Assembly: GCA_014695195.1 (NCBI GenBank)
Contig: JACJNW010000011.1
Location: forward strand, 186,001 to 250,000
Source of the DNA: Cyanobacteria bacterium FACHB-DQ100
GTDB lineage: Bacteria > Cyanobacteriota > Cyanobacteriia > Leptolyngbyales > Leptolyngbyaceae
Length of the DNA stretch: 64,000 bases
Direction: 5' to 3'
Shown: positions 25,977 through 38,361 of the stretch, piece after piece
Layout: each line of letters starts with the position of its first letter
Numbering within the stretch: the first letter of the stretch is position 1
The notes under the pieces: model-generated
What the model was told of the DNA's origin: nothing
Seen by the model: the letters and a program-made list of their open reading frames with translations, nothing else
The model's database searches: none
Made by a program: the position numbers and the translations under genes

Positions 25977-26612
25977 TTACTCCGATTTGCGGAAAGTTGC
26001 TCGATAAATCGGGTCGCCAAATGACGTGACCATTAGCTCACGCTCGGTTGGGATCGGGAGTGGATTGTCGGGTAGCCAGTCTGAATCTTCTCGCACAAAT
26101 CGAGGCGATTCGGCAAAACGATCGACCATCTTCTTCGCCACATCCAGAATGTCAGATTGCAGAAAGACGATCGCCCCCGGATTCATAAACTCTGCCAGCG
26201 TTGCTACTATTTCTGGCTGCACAACCCGCCGCTTTTGGTGTTTGCGCTTAAACCAAGGATCAGGAAACTGAATGCTCACTCGCGCTAGAGTGCCCGGTTG
26301 CAACGAGGCCAAAATGGGCTGTAGCGAGTTGCTGACATTGCAGAAAATGTAATGCAAATTCTTTAAGCCTGCTTCGTTCCGCCATTCCAGCGCTTGATCG
26401 ACGATCGGTTCTCGAATCTCTAAGCCCAAATAATTCCACTCTGGATCGGCTTGCGCCATCTTCAACAAAAAGATCCCCCGACCGCAACCAATATCTAAGT
26501 GCAACGGGAGGGATGGATCAGCAAATACCTGATCCCAGTCCGGCGGAGTCGTGGGAGTTTGATATTTTCGGCTCAGCGGATTAACGTGTTCTCGAACTCG
26601 AACGATCGCCAC
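25977..26612 (-). CDS. trmB: tRNA (guanine-N7-)-methyltransferase TrmB
   Basis: A 211-residue class I SAM methyltransferase that methylates G46 of tRNA. Visible are the SAM motif LHLDIGCGRGIFLLKMAQ, YLGLEIREP, and the TrmB signature VSIQFPDPWFKRKHQKRRVV. The GTG at 26612 is chosen (VAIVRVREHVNPLSRKY) because AAGGAATAA lies about 10 bases upstream; a longer ATG-start reading from 26636 would overlap the FIST gene. It follows the FIST gene by 5 bases and is probably cotranscribed with it. Confidence 0.93.
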   Translation of the reverse strand: MAIVRVREHVNPLSRKYQTPTTPPDWDQVFADPSLPLHLDIGCGRGIFLLKMAQADPEWNYLGLEIREPIVDQALEWRNEAGLKNLHYIFCNVSNSLQPILASLQPGTLARVSIQFPDPWFKRKHQKRRVVQPEIVATLAEFMNPGAIVFLQSDILDVAKKMVDRFAESPRFVREDSDWLPDNPLPIPTERELMVTSFGDPIYRATFRKSE

Positions 26613-26617
26613 AAAAC

Positions 26618-27880
26618 TTATTCCTTCTCTCGACAAATTCCAAAAACGGAGGTGTAGCCGTGCAGAAACGTACTGCCACCCACAGGCCCAATTTCACCAT
26701 TGCAGAAAAAGCCCGCGATCGGCAAATCTTCCAAATATTCATTCACCAATTGCGAATCAAAATTTGGCTCTCCATACAGTCCTTCGCCCCGCCCCAGGCA
26801 AGAAAACATCAGCGCCCCGATCGGAGACGGATTCGCTTGACTCGCCTGCACATATCGCCGTAGCAACAGATCTAAATCTTCCGCAGAAGTTTCTGCATCT
26901 CTGAGGTGAAATTGAATGCGCTGTCCCGGACGAATCAAATCGCCGATCGCGATTGCCCCGACTCGCGGATCAACCCCCAACAAATTCCGAATTAAGAAAT
27001 CGCCTGGCTCCAAAGTCTGCTTAAATCCGTTCTGCGCCACCCCAATGAAGATGTGGTTCTGCTGTGCTAAGAGTCGATCGTCTTCGCTCAAGCCTTGAAC
27101 CAGCTCTTGTAGCTGCTCTAAGGGAGAGAGCTTCACGGCACAGCTATCGGAGGGTAAACCGGAGCCATCATCTTCCTGCATCGCCAGCAAGATGTTTCGC
27201 TCTCCCTCCATAACCCAGTACGGCTGACCAATGGGACGACAGCCTTGAGCCACGATCGTATCGAGAACGATATTCCCGCTCAGCGCCACTCCCACCGCGC
27301 CTTCTCGGTAGAAGCGATCGTCACAAAATAGCCCAGTCGCGCCGCCGCCTAGCATCCCAGAGCTTGCCAGTCCTCCAACTTTCGCCGCTCCTGGATAGGC
27401 AAAATCTAAGCCTTGTAGCAAATCATTAATTCGAGGCAGATCGGCTAATAAAACAAAATTTGGCGAGTCTGAGGGCGCAACTCCGATTAAATCTGTCCAG
27501 GTATTCGGCGCACTGTCTAAATCGGGCAGGTCGCCTGCAGAGACGTAAAACGGAGCGACTTTCACATCTGGCAAATGCGCCAACACTAGACTTAGTGCAG
27601 GTTCCTCTTCGACTTCTCGCACCTTGCCTCGTGGGGTCATGCCCACAATTCCGCCACCGCTACACCCGACGATCGATACCCCCGGAAGCTTGTCCCGCAG
27701 CAACGGCAACAATCGAGAATACTCGCTCGCAAACGCCGATGAGATGAACACAAACCCCAGATCCGGCGAAGCTTGCAGCGTCGTTTGCGCCTGCGTCACC
27801 ACTTCCTCGACCGCTGCTTCTAGAAATGGACGAGTTGAAAGCGCACTTGCCCACCGCATTGAATTTAAGGGTTCTGTCAT
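26618..27880 (-). CDS. FIST-domain sensor protein
   Basis: A 420-residue protein. The N-terminal FIST domain (FVFISSAFASEYSRLLPLL, SIVGCSGGGIVGMTP) and C-terminal FIST_C (ALMFSCLGRGEGLYGEP, DLPIAGFFCNGEIGPVGG, FLHGYTSVFGI) span nearly the whole length. FIST proteins are thought to sense small ligands such as amino acids and occur alone or fused to kinases. ATG at 27880. It precedes trmB by 5 bases, an arrangement conserved in some cyanobacteria as far as I recall. Confidence 0.9.
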   Translation of the reverse strand: MTEPLNSMRWASALSTRPFLEAAVEEVVTQAQTTLQASPDLGFVFISSAFASEYSRLLPLLRDKLPGVSIVGCSGGGIVGMTPRGKVREVEEEPALSLVLAHLPDVKVAPFYVSAGDLPDLDSAPNTWTDLIGVAPSDSPNFVLLADLPRINDLLQGLDFAYPGAAKVGGLASSGMLGGGATGLFCDDRFYREGAVGVALSGNIVLDTIVAQGCRPIGQPYWVMEGERNILLAMQEDDGSGLPSDSCAVKLSPLEQLQELVQGLSEDDRLLAQQNHIFIGVAQNGFKQTLEPGDFLIRNLLGVDPRVGAIAIGDLIRPGQRIQFHLRDAETSAEDLDLLLRRYVQASQANPSPIGALMFSCLGRGEGLYGEPNFDSQLVNEYLEDLPIAGFFCNGEIGPVGGSTFLHGYTSVFGICREKE

Positions 27881-28200
27881 GTGCGATCGCTCCTGTGTAT
27901 AGACTCGAAAGAAACTTCGCAGTAAATCCAGTGTAGAACACGGTTGTAGATCCGAAGAAAGAGGGATCGGAAGACCGCACCTGCGGTAGAGTCGCCAGAA
28001 TCGTTCGTCACGGATTAATATAGATATACAAAAACTGAGTCAGCACTCTCTGGACTGTCTTCCAGCTAGCAGAATTAAATAGGATCAATGTCCTAAGCTG
28101 ATATGTTGGTAGTTCTGTCGGTCTTCGTGTTTAGCCCAGACAGACGATCGGTTCTACTCTCTCGCACAGAATTCTGTTTTGAAAATTAAGGACGAATCCT
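27881..28200. other. Divergent promoter region between FIST-trmB and cp12
   Basis: About 320 bases between divergent genes, with no recognisable gene. A ribosome site TAAGGA lies eight bases before the cp12 ATG. No hairpin or repeat stands out. It must hold promoters for both directions. Confidence 0.5.
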
Positions 28201-28431
28201 ATGGCAATGAGCGATATTCAAAAGCAAATTGAAGCCGAGCGTGAGAATGCTCGCAAAGCCTGCGATGTTAGCGGGTCGAATTCGGGCGAGTGTGCTGCGG
28301 CATGGGATGCCGTAGAAGAGTTGCAGGCAGAAGCGGCTCACCAACGCCAAAGCGTGAAGCCGAAAAACTCGCTTGAACAATATTGTGATGACAACCCCGA
28401 CGCGCTAGAGTGCCGCGTTTACGACGAGTAA
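28201..28431 (+). CDS. cp12: CP12, regulator of the Calvin cycle
   Basis: A 76-residue protein with the CP12 core AAWDAVEELQAEAAHQR and Cys pairs at residues 22/31 and about 63/71 (ENARKACDVSGSNSGEC and EQYCDDNPDALECRVYDE). CP12 is an intrinsically disordered redox linker that, when oxidised in the dark, binds GAPDH and phosphoribulokinase and stops the Calvin cycle. The C-terminal GAPDH-inserting segment is present. It is monocistronic, with its own terminator at 28459-28490. Confidence 0.95.
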   Translation: MAMSDIQKQIEAERENARKACDVSGSNSGECAAAWDAVEELQAEAAHQRQSVKPKNSLEQYCDDNPDALECRVYDE

Positions 28432-28458
28432 GCATTGAAACCGTCTCATCTCTAGAGT

Positions 28459-28490
28459 AAAAGCAAGCAGCGATCGTTGCTTGCTTTTTT
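28459..28490 (+). terminator. Terminator of cp12
   Basis: AAAAGCAAGCA and TGCTTGCTTTT form the stem around a GCGATCGT loop, then T-run to 28490. Confidence 0.85.
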
Positions 28491-28531
28491 GTGTCATAAC
28501 GGAGATTACCCCTGATTCCTGGTTCCCTGCA

Positions 28532-29344
28532 ATGTACGAGAAATTAGACCAGTTAAAAGGCTTATTTGTAGACCTCGATCGCGCCTTGATCGCTTATTCC
28601 GGCGGGATTGATAGCACCTTAGTCGCGAAGGTCGCGTTTGATGTATTGGGAAATCGTGCGGTGGCGGTGACGGCTGAATCGCCCTCGCTGCTGCCCGAAG
28701 ATCTCGAAGATGCCAAAATTCAGGCGGCTGAGATCGGAATTGTGCATAAGGTCGTGCAGACGCATGAACTGGATAACCCGGACTATGCGTCGAATCCGGT
28801 GAATCGCTGTTATTTCTGCAAGAGTGAATTGCACGATACGCTCAAACCACTGGCTCAGGCGTGGGGTTATCCGTATGTGATTGATGGCGTGAATGCTGAT
28901 GATTTGCACGATTATCGACCGGGAATTCAAGCGGCAAAAGAGCGGGGCGCACGATCGCCGTTAGCGGAGATGGGGATTACCAAAGCGGAAGTGCGGGCGA
29001 TCGCCAAGCATTTAGGGTTGCCGTATTGGGATAAACCTGCTCAGCCTTGTTTGAGTTCGCGCTTTCCGTATGGCGAAGAGATTACGATCGCGAAACTGCA
29101 GCGAGTTGGACGGGCTGAAGTGTATTTGAGAAAGCTTGGCTGGCAGAATATTCGAGTGCGATCGGAGGGTGACACGGCTCGAATTGAAGTGCTGCCGGAA
29201 CAGGTAAAAGAGTTTGTGATTCAGACCGATTTGCTGAAACTCACCGAAGCGTTTCAGTCTTATGGATTCCTCTATGTGACGCTGGATTTAGAGGGCTACC
29301 GGAGCGGCAAATTAAATCAAGTGCTGCAATTTAAGTCGGTCTGA
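28532..29344 (+). CDS. larE: LarE-like ATP-dependent sulfur transferase
   Basis: A 270-residue PP-loop protein. The PP-loop is AYSGGIDSTLVAKVA; NRCYFCKSELHD and YWDKPAQPCLSSRFPYGEE are LarE signatures. In Lactobacillus LarE a cysteine supplies sulfur (single use) to the nickel-pincer cofactor of lactate racemase; a Cys is kept in the PCLSSRxPYG motif and two lie in CYFCK. ATG at 28532 (MYEKLDQLKGLFVDLDRALI) is used; the frame is open to 28481, inside the cp12 terminator. No larA, larB or larC is present, so the substrate may differ here. Confidence 0.9.
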   Translation: MYEKLDQLKGLFVDLDRALIAYSGGIDSTLVAKVAFDVLGNRAVAVTAESPSLLPEDLEDAKIQAAEIGIVHKVVQTHELDNPDYASNPVNRCYFCKSELHDTLKPLAQAWGYPYVIDGVNADDLHDYRPGIQAAKERGARSPLAEMGITKAEVRAIAKHLGLPYWDKPAQPCLSSRFPYGEEITIAKLQRVGRAEVYLRKLGWQNIRVRSEGDTARIEVLPEQVKEFVIQTDLLKLTEAFQSYGFLYVTLDLEGYRSGKLNQVLQFKSV

Positions 29345-29390
29345 GGAGCGATTGCCACTGCTAATGCAGGAGGTGGGCGATCAAGGTCAG

Positions 29391-29560
29391 TCATAAAAAT
29401 ACTCGCCGTTGAGCCACAAATACTCAAGCGTGAGCTATAAATACTCGCCGTTGAGCAATCAACACTCAACGATGAATCATAAATACTCAATGGCGAGCCG
29501 TAAATACTTAACGAAGAGTCATAAATACTCAACGAAGAGTCATAAATACTCAACGATGAC
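29391..29560. repeat. Array of about eight 21-bp tandem repeats
   Basis: Units such as CATAAATACTCAACGAAGAG repeat every 21 bases (first unit 22), with variants of the last seven bases. Spacing is exactly 21 bases across most of the array, so both strands stay in one frame and a false 81-codon reading frame of SLSIYDS units appears on the minus strand. No gene resides here. Confidence 0.85.
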
Positions 29561-29614
29561 AAATCGATCGTGATTCACCATTGCAGCAAACTCTTTCTCT
29601 AAACTCATCGCCAA

Positions 29615-29905
29615 TTAACGCGATCGCGCCTGCACCCACTTCACAATCGATCGCACCGATTCGGGCATATTCGTTTCACTCATCTCGATCGAATGCGTCC
29701 GCCCGTCCATCTCGACCGTCAGTACATAGCCAAATCGATCGGGCTGCGGAAAGGCCTCCATGACCGAGGTTAACTGAAAGAAACTGGAGGATTGAACCAT
29801 CTCTTCCAACTCTTTGGCTTCGGATGGGGAGAGATTCTGAGTGTCGATCGTTTTTGTGATCATCAGTCCCGCAAAGCCTCCACTTTGTTCAAGCGTGACG
29901 CGCAT
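29615..29905 (-). CDS. Emfourin-type inhibitor of M4 metalloprotease
   Basis: A 96-residue protein starting MRVTLEQSGGFAGLMITKTI, the emfourin (protealysin inhibitor, M4in) N-terminus, with VQSSSFFQLTSVMEAFPQPD and FGYVLTVEMDGRTHSIEMSE. Emfourin tightly inhibits protealysin-like M4 peptidases. The adjacent upstream gene on the same strand, 22 bases away, is just such a protease, so this is the paired inhibitor. No signal peptide, matching a cytoplasmic or leaderless secretion role. Confidence 0.85.
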   Translation of the reverse strand: MRVTLEQSGGFAGLMITKTIDTQNLSPSEAKELEEMVQSSSFFQLTSVMEAFPQPDRFGYVLTVEMDGRTHSIEMSETNMPESVRSIVKWVQARSR

Positions 29906-29927
29906 CGATCCCTCCCCCTTTCTTTAA

Positions 29928-30998
29928 TTAGCTAACACCAACTGTTTTCCAGGCGTTCTGAACCGCTTTTTGTTCAGTGCTGTTTGCACCGTACAGCTCA
30001 GCCGCGATCGTCGAAGTGACTCGTGCAGCACTGCGGAAATTAGACGAGGGGCGTAACCGCTCTGTAAGGGCGATGTACCAGATCTTTCCGGCTTTCTCCC
30101 ACGCGTAACCGCCGATCGCCGTTGCAGTCAAATAGAACGCTCGATTGGGAATGCCGGAATTGATATGCACACCCCCGTTATCCGCTCTGCCTGTGTAGAT
30201 CTTACTCATGTCCCCAGGTTGCGGATCTTTCCCCAGTACCGGATCGTCGTAAGCGGTTCCGGGAGCTTTCATCGATCGCAGCGCAACTCCATTCACTTTA
30301 GAAGTCAGCAAGCCTTCGCCGATTAACCAGTCTGCCTGATCAGCCGTCTGATTCAAAACTCTCTGTTTAATCAAACTGCCAAACACATCCGAGAAAGACT
30401 CGTTCAACGCGCCCGATTGTCCTCTGTAGATCAATGCGGCTTCGCTTTGGGTCACACCATGCGTCAGTTCATGCCCAATTACATCGATCGAAATCGTAAA
30501 CCGATTAAAAAGTTCACCATCTCCATCGCCGTAAACCATCTGGCTGCCGTTCCAGAAGGCGTTATTGTATTGCTCTCCATAATGAACCGTAGAATCTAAG
30601 CGCATGCCAAAACCATCGATCGAGTTTCGCTGGAAGATTTCCTCAAAGAAATCGTAAGTCGCTCCTGATCCGTCATACGCTTCATTCACGGCAACATCCT
30701 CGACTGCTGCCGCACCTTCACCGCGCACAATTTTCCCCGGCAAGTCGGTATCGTTTTCTGCGGTGTAAATCGTGCGACGTTTTTCGTTAGCGGCAGCCAT
30801 GAAATGAACGGCTCCCACGGCTTCTCGTCGTCCTCGAAACTGCTCTGAAGCCCGCAAATTCTGTAATGCCCACTCACGCTGAGCTTCGTTGCCGTTAACG
30901 ATAATGCGATCGGTGACATGCGGCGGCACAATATGACAAATTGGGCAAAAATCCTTGCGATTGGGACGACAATGGCTTTGACGACGGGCTTTTTTCAT
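29928..30998 (-). CDS. M4-family metalloprotease (protealysin-like)
   Basis: A 356-residue thermolysin-family zinc protease. VIGHELTHGVTQ is the HExxH zinc motif, GALNESFSDVFGSL supplies the third zinc ligand Glu, and DNGGVHINSGIPNRAFYL carries the catalytic His. The start MKKARRQSHCRPNRKDFCPI leads into a short propeptide with the PPHV motif typical of protealysin precursors, and there is no signal peptide. ATG at 30998 is preceded by GGAG; a longer reading to 31148 is unlikely. Probably translated before the emfourin gene downstream. Confidence 0.93.
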   Translation of the reverse strand: MKKARRQSHCRPNRKDFCPICHIVPPHVTDRIIVNGNEAQREWALQNLRASEQFRGRREAVGAVHFMAAANEKRRTIYTAENDTDLPGKIVRGEGAAAVEDVAVNEAYDGSGATYDFFEEIFQRNSIDGFGMRLDSTVHYGEQYNNAFWNGSQMVYGDGDGELFNRFTISIDVIGHELTHGVTQSEAALIYRGQSGALNESFSDVFGSLIKQRVLNQTADQADWLIGEGLLTSKVNGVALRSMKAPGTAYDDPVLGKDPQPGDMSKIYTGRADNGGVHINSGIPNRAFYLTATAIGGYAWEKAGKIWYIALTERLRPSSNFRSAARVTSTIAAELYGANSTEQKAVQNAWKTVGVS

Positions 30999-34954
<3,956 letters not shown>

Positions 34955-34971
34955 GTTGATTTGATTGAATG

Positions 34972-35015
34972 AAAGCAGCCCTCGATCACATACTCAGCGA
35001 TCGAGGGCTGCTTTT
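34972..35015 (+). terminator. Terminator of apcE
   Basis: AAAGCAGCCCTCGATC (34972-34987) pairs perfectly with GATCGAGGGCTGCTTT (34999-35014), followed by T/A-rich sequence. Confidence 0.9.
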
Positions 35016-35046
35016 ATAATTGAGAAACCTTTGTAGAGTTGCGATT

Positions 35047-35301
35047 ATGCCAATTCCAGAGGTTCAAGCCAGCGTAAAATATGTCACGAATGCAGCAGGC
35101 GAAAAAACTGACGTGCTAATTCCGGTTGAACTTTGGAAAGAACTGATCAAGCTCCTGCAATTAGAGGAAAGTGGGCTTGATGCGATCGACGAAAACGATG
35201 CAAGCGGACAGATTTTAGCTGACCTACAAGAAGCCATTCTTCAAGGAAGAGCGGGAGAGACGTTCCCAATTTCAAAGTTATGGGACGGGATTGATATCTA
35301 A
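35047..35301 (+). CDS. Orphan antitoxin-like protein
   Basis: An 84-residue acidic protein starting MPIPEVQASVKYVTNAAGEK and TDVLIPVELWKELIKLL, like cyanobacterial Phd/RelB-type antitoxins of about this size, with a C-terminal ADLQEAILQGRAGETFPISK and LWDGIDI. The matching toxin gene would be expected at once downstream but is absent; the GNAT gene lies on the other strand. ATG at 35047 is chosen over 35020 (in the terminator). Confidence 0.6.
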   Translation: MPIPEVQASVKYVTNAAGEKTDVLIPVELWKELIKLLQLEESGLDAIDENDASGQILADLQEAILQGRAGETFPISKLWDGIDI

Positions 35302-35336
35302 CGCTGTAATTCGTGAAGCTTGTGTTAGATAAGAAG

Positions 35337-35816
35337 CTATCTCAAATACTTGACGTAAACTCGATCGCACCGCAAAGTCTCAACTCCGGTACTCGGTTCA
35401 TATCCATTACGTTCATACAGTTGAACCGCTTCTTTCAAAACGCTGGCAGTCTCTATCCAAATTTGGTCAAATTCTTTTTTAGCGATCGCACTTTCCAATT
35501 CAGTTAATAAGAACTTTCCTAACCCAACGCCTCGTGCTTCGGGCAATAGATACATCTTGCGAATCTCGACTGCATTCTGACCGCGTGAAATTGGATAGTA
35601 AGCTCCGGTTCCAACCAATTTGTTGTCTCGCTCAATCACCCAAAATTCACCGTTCTGTTTCTGATAGAAATTCTCAACTTCTAATACATCGCGATCGGCT
35701 CCCTCTGGTTCTTGCGTCAGGCCATATTCTGCCAACACAGAACCAATCAGATTGAATGCGTTGATTCGATCCGAGGATTGCCAATGCCGAACGAGAAAGT
35801 CTTGATACTGCATCAA
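35337..35816 (-). CDS. GNAT-family N-acetyltransferase
   Basis: A 159-residue protein with a GNAT fold: VGTGAYYPISRGQNAVEIRK, then MYLLPEARGVGLGKFLLTEL, the acetyl-CoA-binding motif A (LLPEARGVGLGKFLL), and a C-terminal YERNGYEPSTG. It moves an acetyl group to an unknown amine. Its ATG overlaps the stop of miaE (ATGA at 35813-35816), so it is translationally coupled. Confidence 0.88.
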   Translation of the reverse strand: MMQYQDFLVRHWQSSDRINAFNLIGSVLAEYGLTQEPEGADRDVLEVENFYQKQNGEFWVIERDNKLVGTGAYYPISRGQNAVEIRKMYLLPEARGVGLGKFLLTELESAIAKKEFDQIWIETASVLKEAVQLYERNGYEPSTGVETLRCDRVYVKYLR

Positions 35817-36409
35817 CTATGGATTCTAGGTTGAGGATGTAATGTTGATAGAATCTCGCTTTCGATCGCGCCTAATTCCTCTAATCGTTGTGTAATCTGC
35901 GACCGCTCAAAATAAGTATCTGCTAATGTCCAATACACGCCATAGTGTCGCGCTTCTGATGCCATCAATGCACGATAGAATTTTGCCAGTTCTTGATCCC
36001 CGCAATGTTGCGCCAACAATCCTAAGCGCTCATGACTCCGAGCCTCGATCAGTCCTGACACCAGCAGCGAATCTAACAGCCGATCGGGTTCTTCGCGGCG
36101 AATCTGTTTATTCAAACTAGCACCATAAGGCGGTGGGGCAAGTGGCGCAAGAGGGATAGCGCGACGCTCCAAAATTTGGTTTACTTGCTCAAAGTGTTCT
36201 AGCTCTTCTTGGGCGATCGCGGTTAACATCCGTACTAATTTCGCACTAGAAGGATAACGGAACATGAGATTTAATGCGACTCCTGCGGCTTTTCGCTCAC
36301 AGTGAGAATGATCGAGCAGAATTGTGTCCAAGCTTGCGATCGCTTGATGAATCCAAGCTTCAGAAGTTGGCTGCTGTAAAAAGCGAATCGTCGGAAAAGA
36401 AGAAACCAC
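35813..36409 (-). CDS. miaE: tRNA hydroxylase MiaE
   Basis: A 198-residue ferritin-like di-iron enzyme hydroxylating the isopentenyl group of ms2i6A37 in tRNA. Visible are DHSHCERKAAGVALNLMFRY and EELEHFEQVNQILERRAI (first iron ligands), LVSGLIEARSHERLGLLAQH, and SEARHYGVYWTLAD (second set). The start is GTG at 36409 and lies only nine bases from the divergent EamA start. It precedes and overlaps the GNAT gene. Confidence 0.9.
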   Translation of the reverse strand: MVSSFPTIRFLQQPTSEAWIHQAIASLDTILLDHSHCERKAAGVALNLMFRYPSSAKLVRMLTAIAQEELEHFEQVNQILERRAIPLAPLAPPPYGASLNKQIRREEPDRLLDSLLVSGLIEARSHERLGLLAQHCGDQELAKFYRALMASEARHYGVYWTLADTYFERSQITQRLEELGAIESEILSTLHPQPRIHS

Positions 36410-36418
36410 GGAACCCTC

Positions 36419-37282
36419 ATGATTTGGTTAGTATTTGCAATTTTAACGGCTTTTTTTGAGTCTTTGAAGGATGTTTCCAGCAAACACAGTCTCAGAAATC
36501 TAGATGCTTACATTGTTGCTTGGGTTGCAAATATCTTTGCTGTTATCTTTTTAGTTCCACTATTGTTGCTAACCGGAATTCCAAAGATTGATCCTCAGTT
36601 TTGGATAGCCTTGTTAATCGGGGGTAGCTTGAATGTCATTTCCTTTGCCCTCTACATTCGCGCCCTTCAAATTGCAGATTTATCACTGACAGTTCCCTTA
36701 GTAACATTGACCCCCCTGTTTCTCTTAGTTACATCGCCGTTGATCGTGCAGGAAAGTTCGAGTTTTGCAGATGCGATCGGTATCTTGCTGATTGTTGTTG
36801 GCTCTTATGTTCTAAACTTACGTGAACGCCGGAATGGTTACTTTGCACCCTTGAGAGCTTTGTTTCGTAATCGAGGTAGCCGCTTTATGTTAATGGTTGC
36901 TTTTATCTGGAGCATTACTGCTAACTTCGATAAAGTGGGCGTAGTACATTCTTCGCCATTGTTTTGGTCAACTGCTATGTATAGTTACTTAGCAGTGGGA
37001 ATGTTCCCGATCGCATGGTTTAACTCACGTCGTAAGTTCAATCAAATTCTGCCTAACCTGAAACCATTGATGGTGATTGGATTGTTTCATGCGATCGCCA
37101 TTACCTTTCAGATGATTGCAGTAACCTACACTTTGGTAACACAAGTCATTGCAGTGAAACGCATGAGCGCTCTAATCAGTGTATTGTTCGGGCATTTTCT
37201 GTTTCACGAAAGAGGATTACGAGAACGTCTGACCGGAGCCGCAATCATGGTGTTTGGAGTAATCGTTATCACTTTATTCTAA
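36419..37282 (+). CDS. EamA-family (DMT) transporter
   Basis: A 287-residue membrane protein with about ten hydrophobic segments, starting MIWLVFAILTAFFESLKDVS. Two EamA repeats are visible: LQIADLSLTVPLVTLTPLFL (end of the first half) and TYTLVTQVIAVKRMSALISV (end of the second). The family exports amino acids, sugars or metabolites; the substrate is unknown. The start codon lies nine bases from the divergent miaE start. Confidence 0.88.
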   Translation: MIWLVFAILTAFFESLKDVSSKHSLRNLDAYIVAWVANIFAVIFLVPLLLLTGIPKIDPQFWIALLIGGSLNVISFALYIRALQIADLSLTVPLVTLTPLFLLVTSPLIVQESSSFADAIGILLIVVGSYVLNLRERRNGYFAPLRALFRNRGSRFMLMVAFIWSITANFDKVGVVHSSPLFWSTAMYSYLAVGMFPIAWFNSRRKFNQILPNLKPLMVIGLFHAIAITFQMIAVTYTLVTQVIAVKRMSALISVLFGHFLFHERGLRERLTGAAIMVFGVIVITLF

Positions 37283-37418
37283 TCCCTCTACATCCATTGA
37301 ATCTTTTGCGGATTGTCTCTGATAGTATTTGCACTTAGAGAAATTACAGATTTTTAAGTATCTTCTGAAAAATTGATACACAAGGCATGATCATCAAAGT
37401 TTCTCATGCAAGCGCTTC

Positions 37419-38357
37419 ATGATTCGTCGATTATCCTCGCTTCCTGGTAGCATTTCAGTTACTGCAACCTGTGCACTATTTACTTGTGCAATGATCTTTC
37501 CCCAAGTCTCGACGACTCCACAAGCACCGCATCGCACTATGGCGATCGCCCAGTCTGAACGTCCTCGAATTGCCCGCCCAATTTCATTTATCGAAGGCAC
37601 GATCAAAGGTGTCCCGATTCGACTTGCAACGATCGATCTGAATGATCCCAAAACTTTTATCAGCATTGGACTTGCAAACCAAGCAAGTCAGGCGAATAGT
37701 GCACGATCGACTCGTGGAGACGAAGCTTTTCAAGCAATGGTACGCCGTAGCAAAGCTGCGCTAACTATCAATGGAACATTCTTCAGCATGGATGACCAGA
37801 AGCGCGTGATGGGAAACATGGTTGCAGGCGGGCGCTTCCTGAAGTTCAGTCCTTGGGAGAACTATGGCACAACATTAGGCATTCGTCGCGGTAATCGTCC
37901 TGAGATGATCACAGCTCGCACTGAAGGTAAACCGCACTGGAATCAACACTGGTTCTCGCTCACCGCTGGCCCTCGATTGCTTAAACAAGGCGAGATATCC
38001 ATCAATCCTCAGCAAGAGGGCTTTAGTGATCCGGCTGTTTCCGGTGTGGCAGTACGATCGGCAATCGGCTTTCCCAAAAACGCGAATCGCCTCTATTTCG
38101 TCACATTCCACCAGCCCATTACACTAGAAAAAGAAGCAGTAATTATGCGATCAATTGGTGCTTACGAAGCGATGAATCTCGATGGTGGAACTTCGGTTGC
38201 ATTAGCAGTCGGCGATCGGATTGTGCAATCTCCGGGACGTGAGCTAACCAATGTGATTACGGTGTATGATTCGCGCTTTTCTGCACCAGAGGGATTGAAG
38301 CGATCGTGGTACGACTTTCAGCAAAACAATCAAGTTGCACTACAACCCGGAAAGTAG
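37419..38357 (+). CDS. Secreted phosphodiester glycosidase (NAGPA/DUF2233)
   Basis: A 312-residue protein. MIRRLSSLPGSISVTATCAL and the hydrophobic region to about residue 30 form a signal peptide or anchor. The NAGPA domain covers the rest: TINGTFFSMDD, MGNMVAGG, FSLTAGPRLLKQGEI, FVTFHQPI, and EAMNLDGGTSVALAVG, the last a family hallmark. Homologues cleave phosphodiester glycosides (GlcNAc-1-phosphodiester alpha-N-acetylglucosaminidase); in bacteria the role is in the envelope. The long upstream gap holds a likely promoter. Confidence 0.88.
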   Translation: MIRRLSSLPGSISVTATCALFTCAMIFPQVSTTPQAPHRTMAIAQSERPRIARPISFIEGTIKGVPIRLATIDLNDPKTFISIGLANQASQANSARSTRGDEAFQAMVRRSKAALTINGTFFSMDDQKRVMGNMVAGGRFLKFSPWENYGTTLGIRRGNRPEMITARTEGKPHWNQHWFSLTAGPRLLKQGEISINPQQEGFSDPAVSGVAVRSAIGFPKNANRLYFVTFHQPITLEKEAVIMRSIGAYEAMNLDGGTSVALAVGDRIVQSPGRELTNVITVYDSRFSAPEGLKRSWYDFQQNNQVALQPGK

Positions 38358-38361
38358 CAAT

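Noticed and set aside
29391-29560. CRISPR array
   Set aside because: The units are contiguous with no unique spacers, and no cas genes are present.
29317-29562. 81-codon minus-strand frame of repeated SLSIYDS units
   Set aside because: It only reflects the 21-base period of the tandem repeats and has no start context or conserved end.
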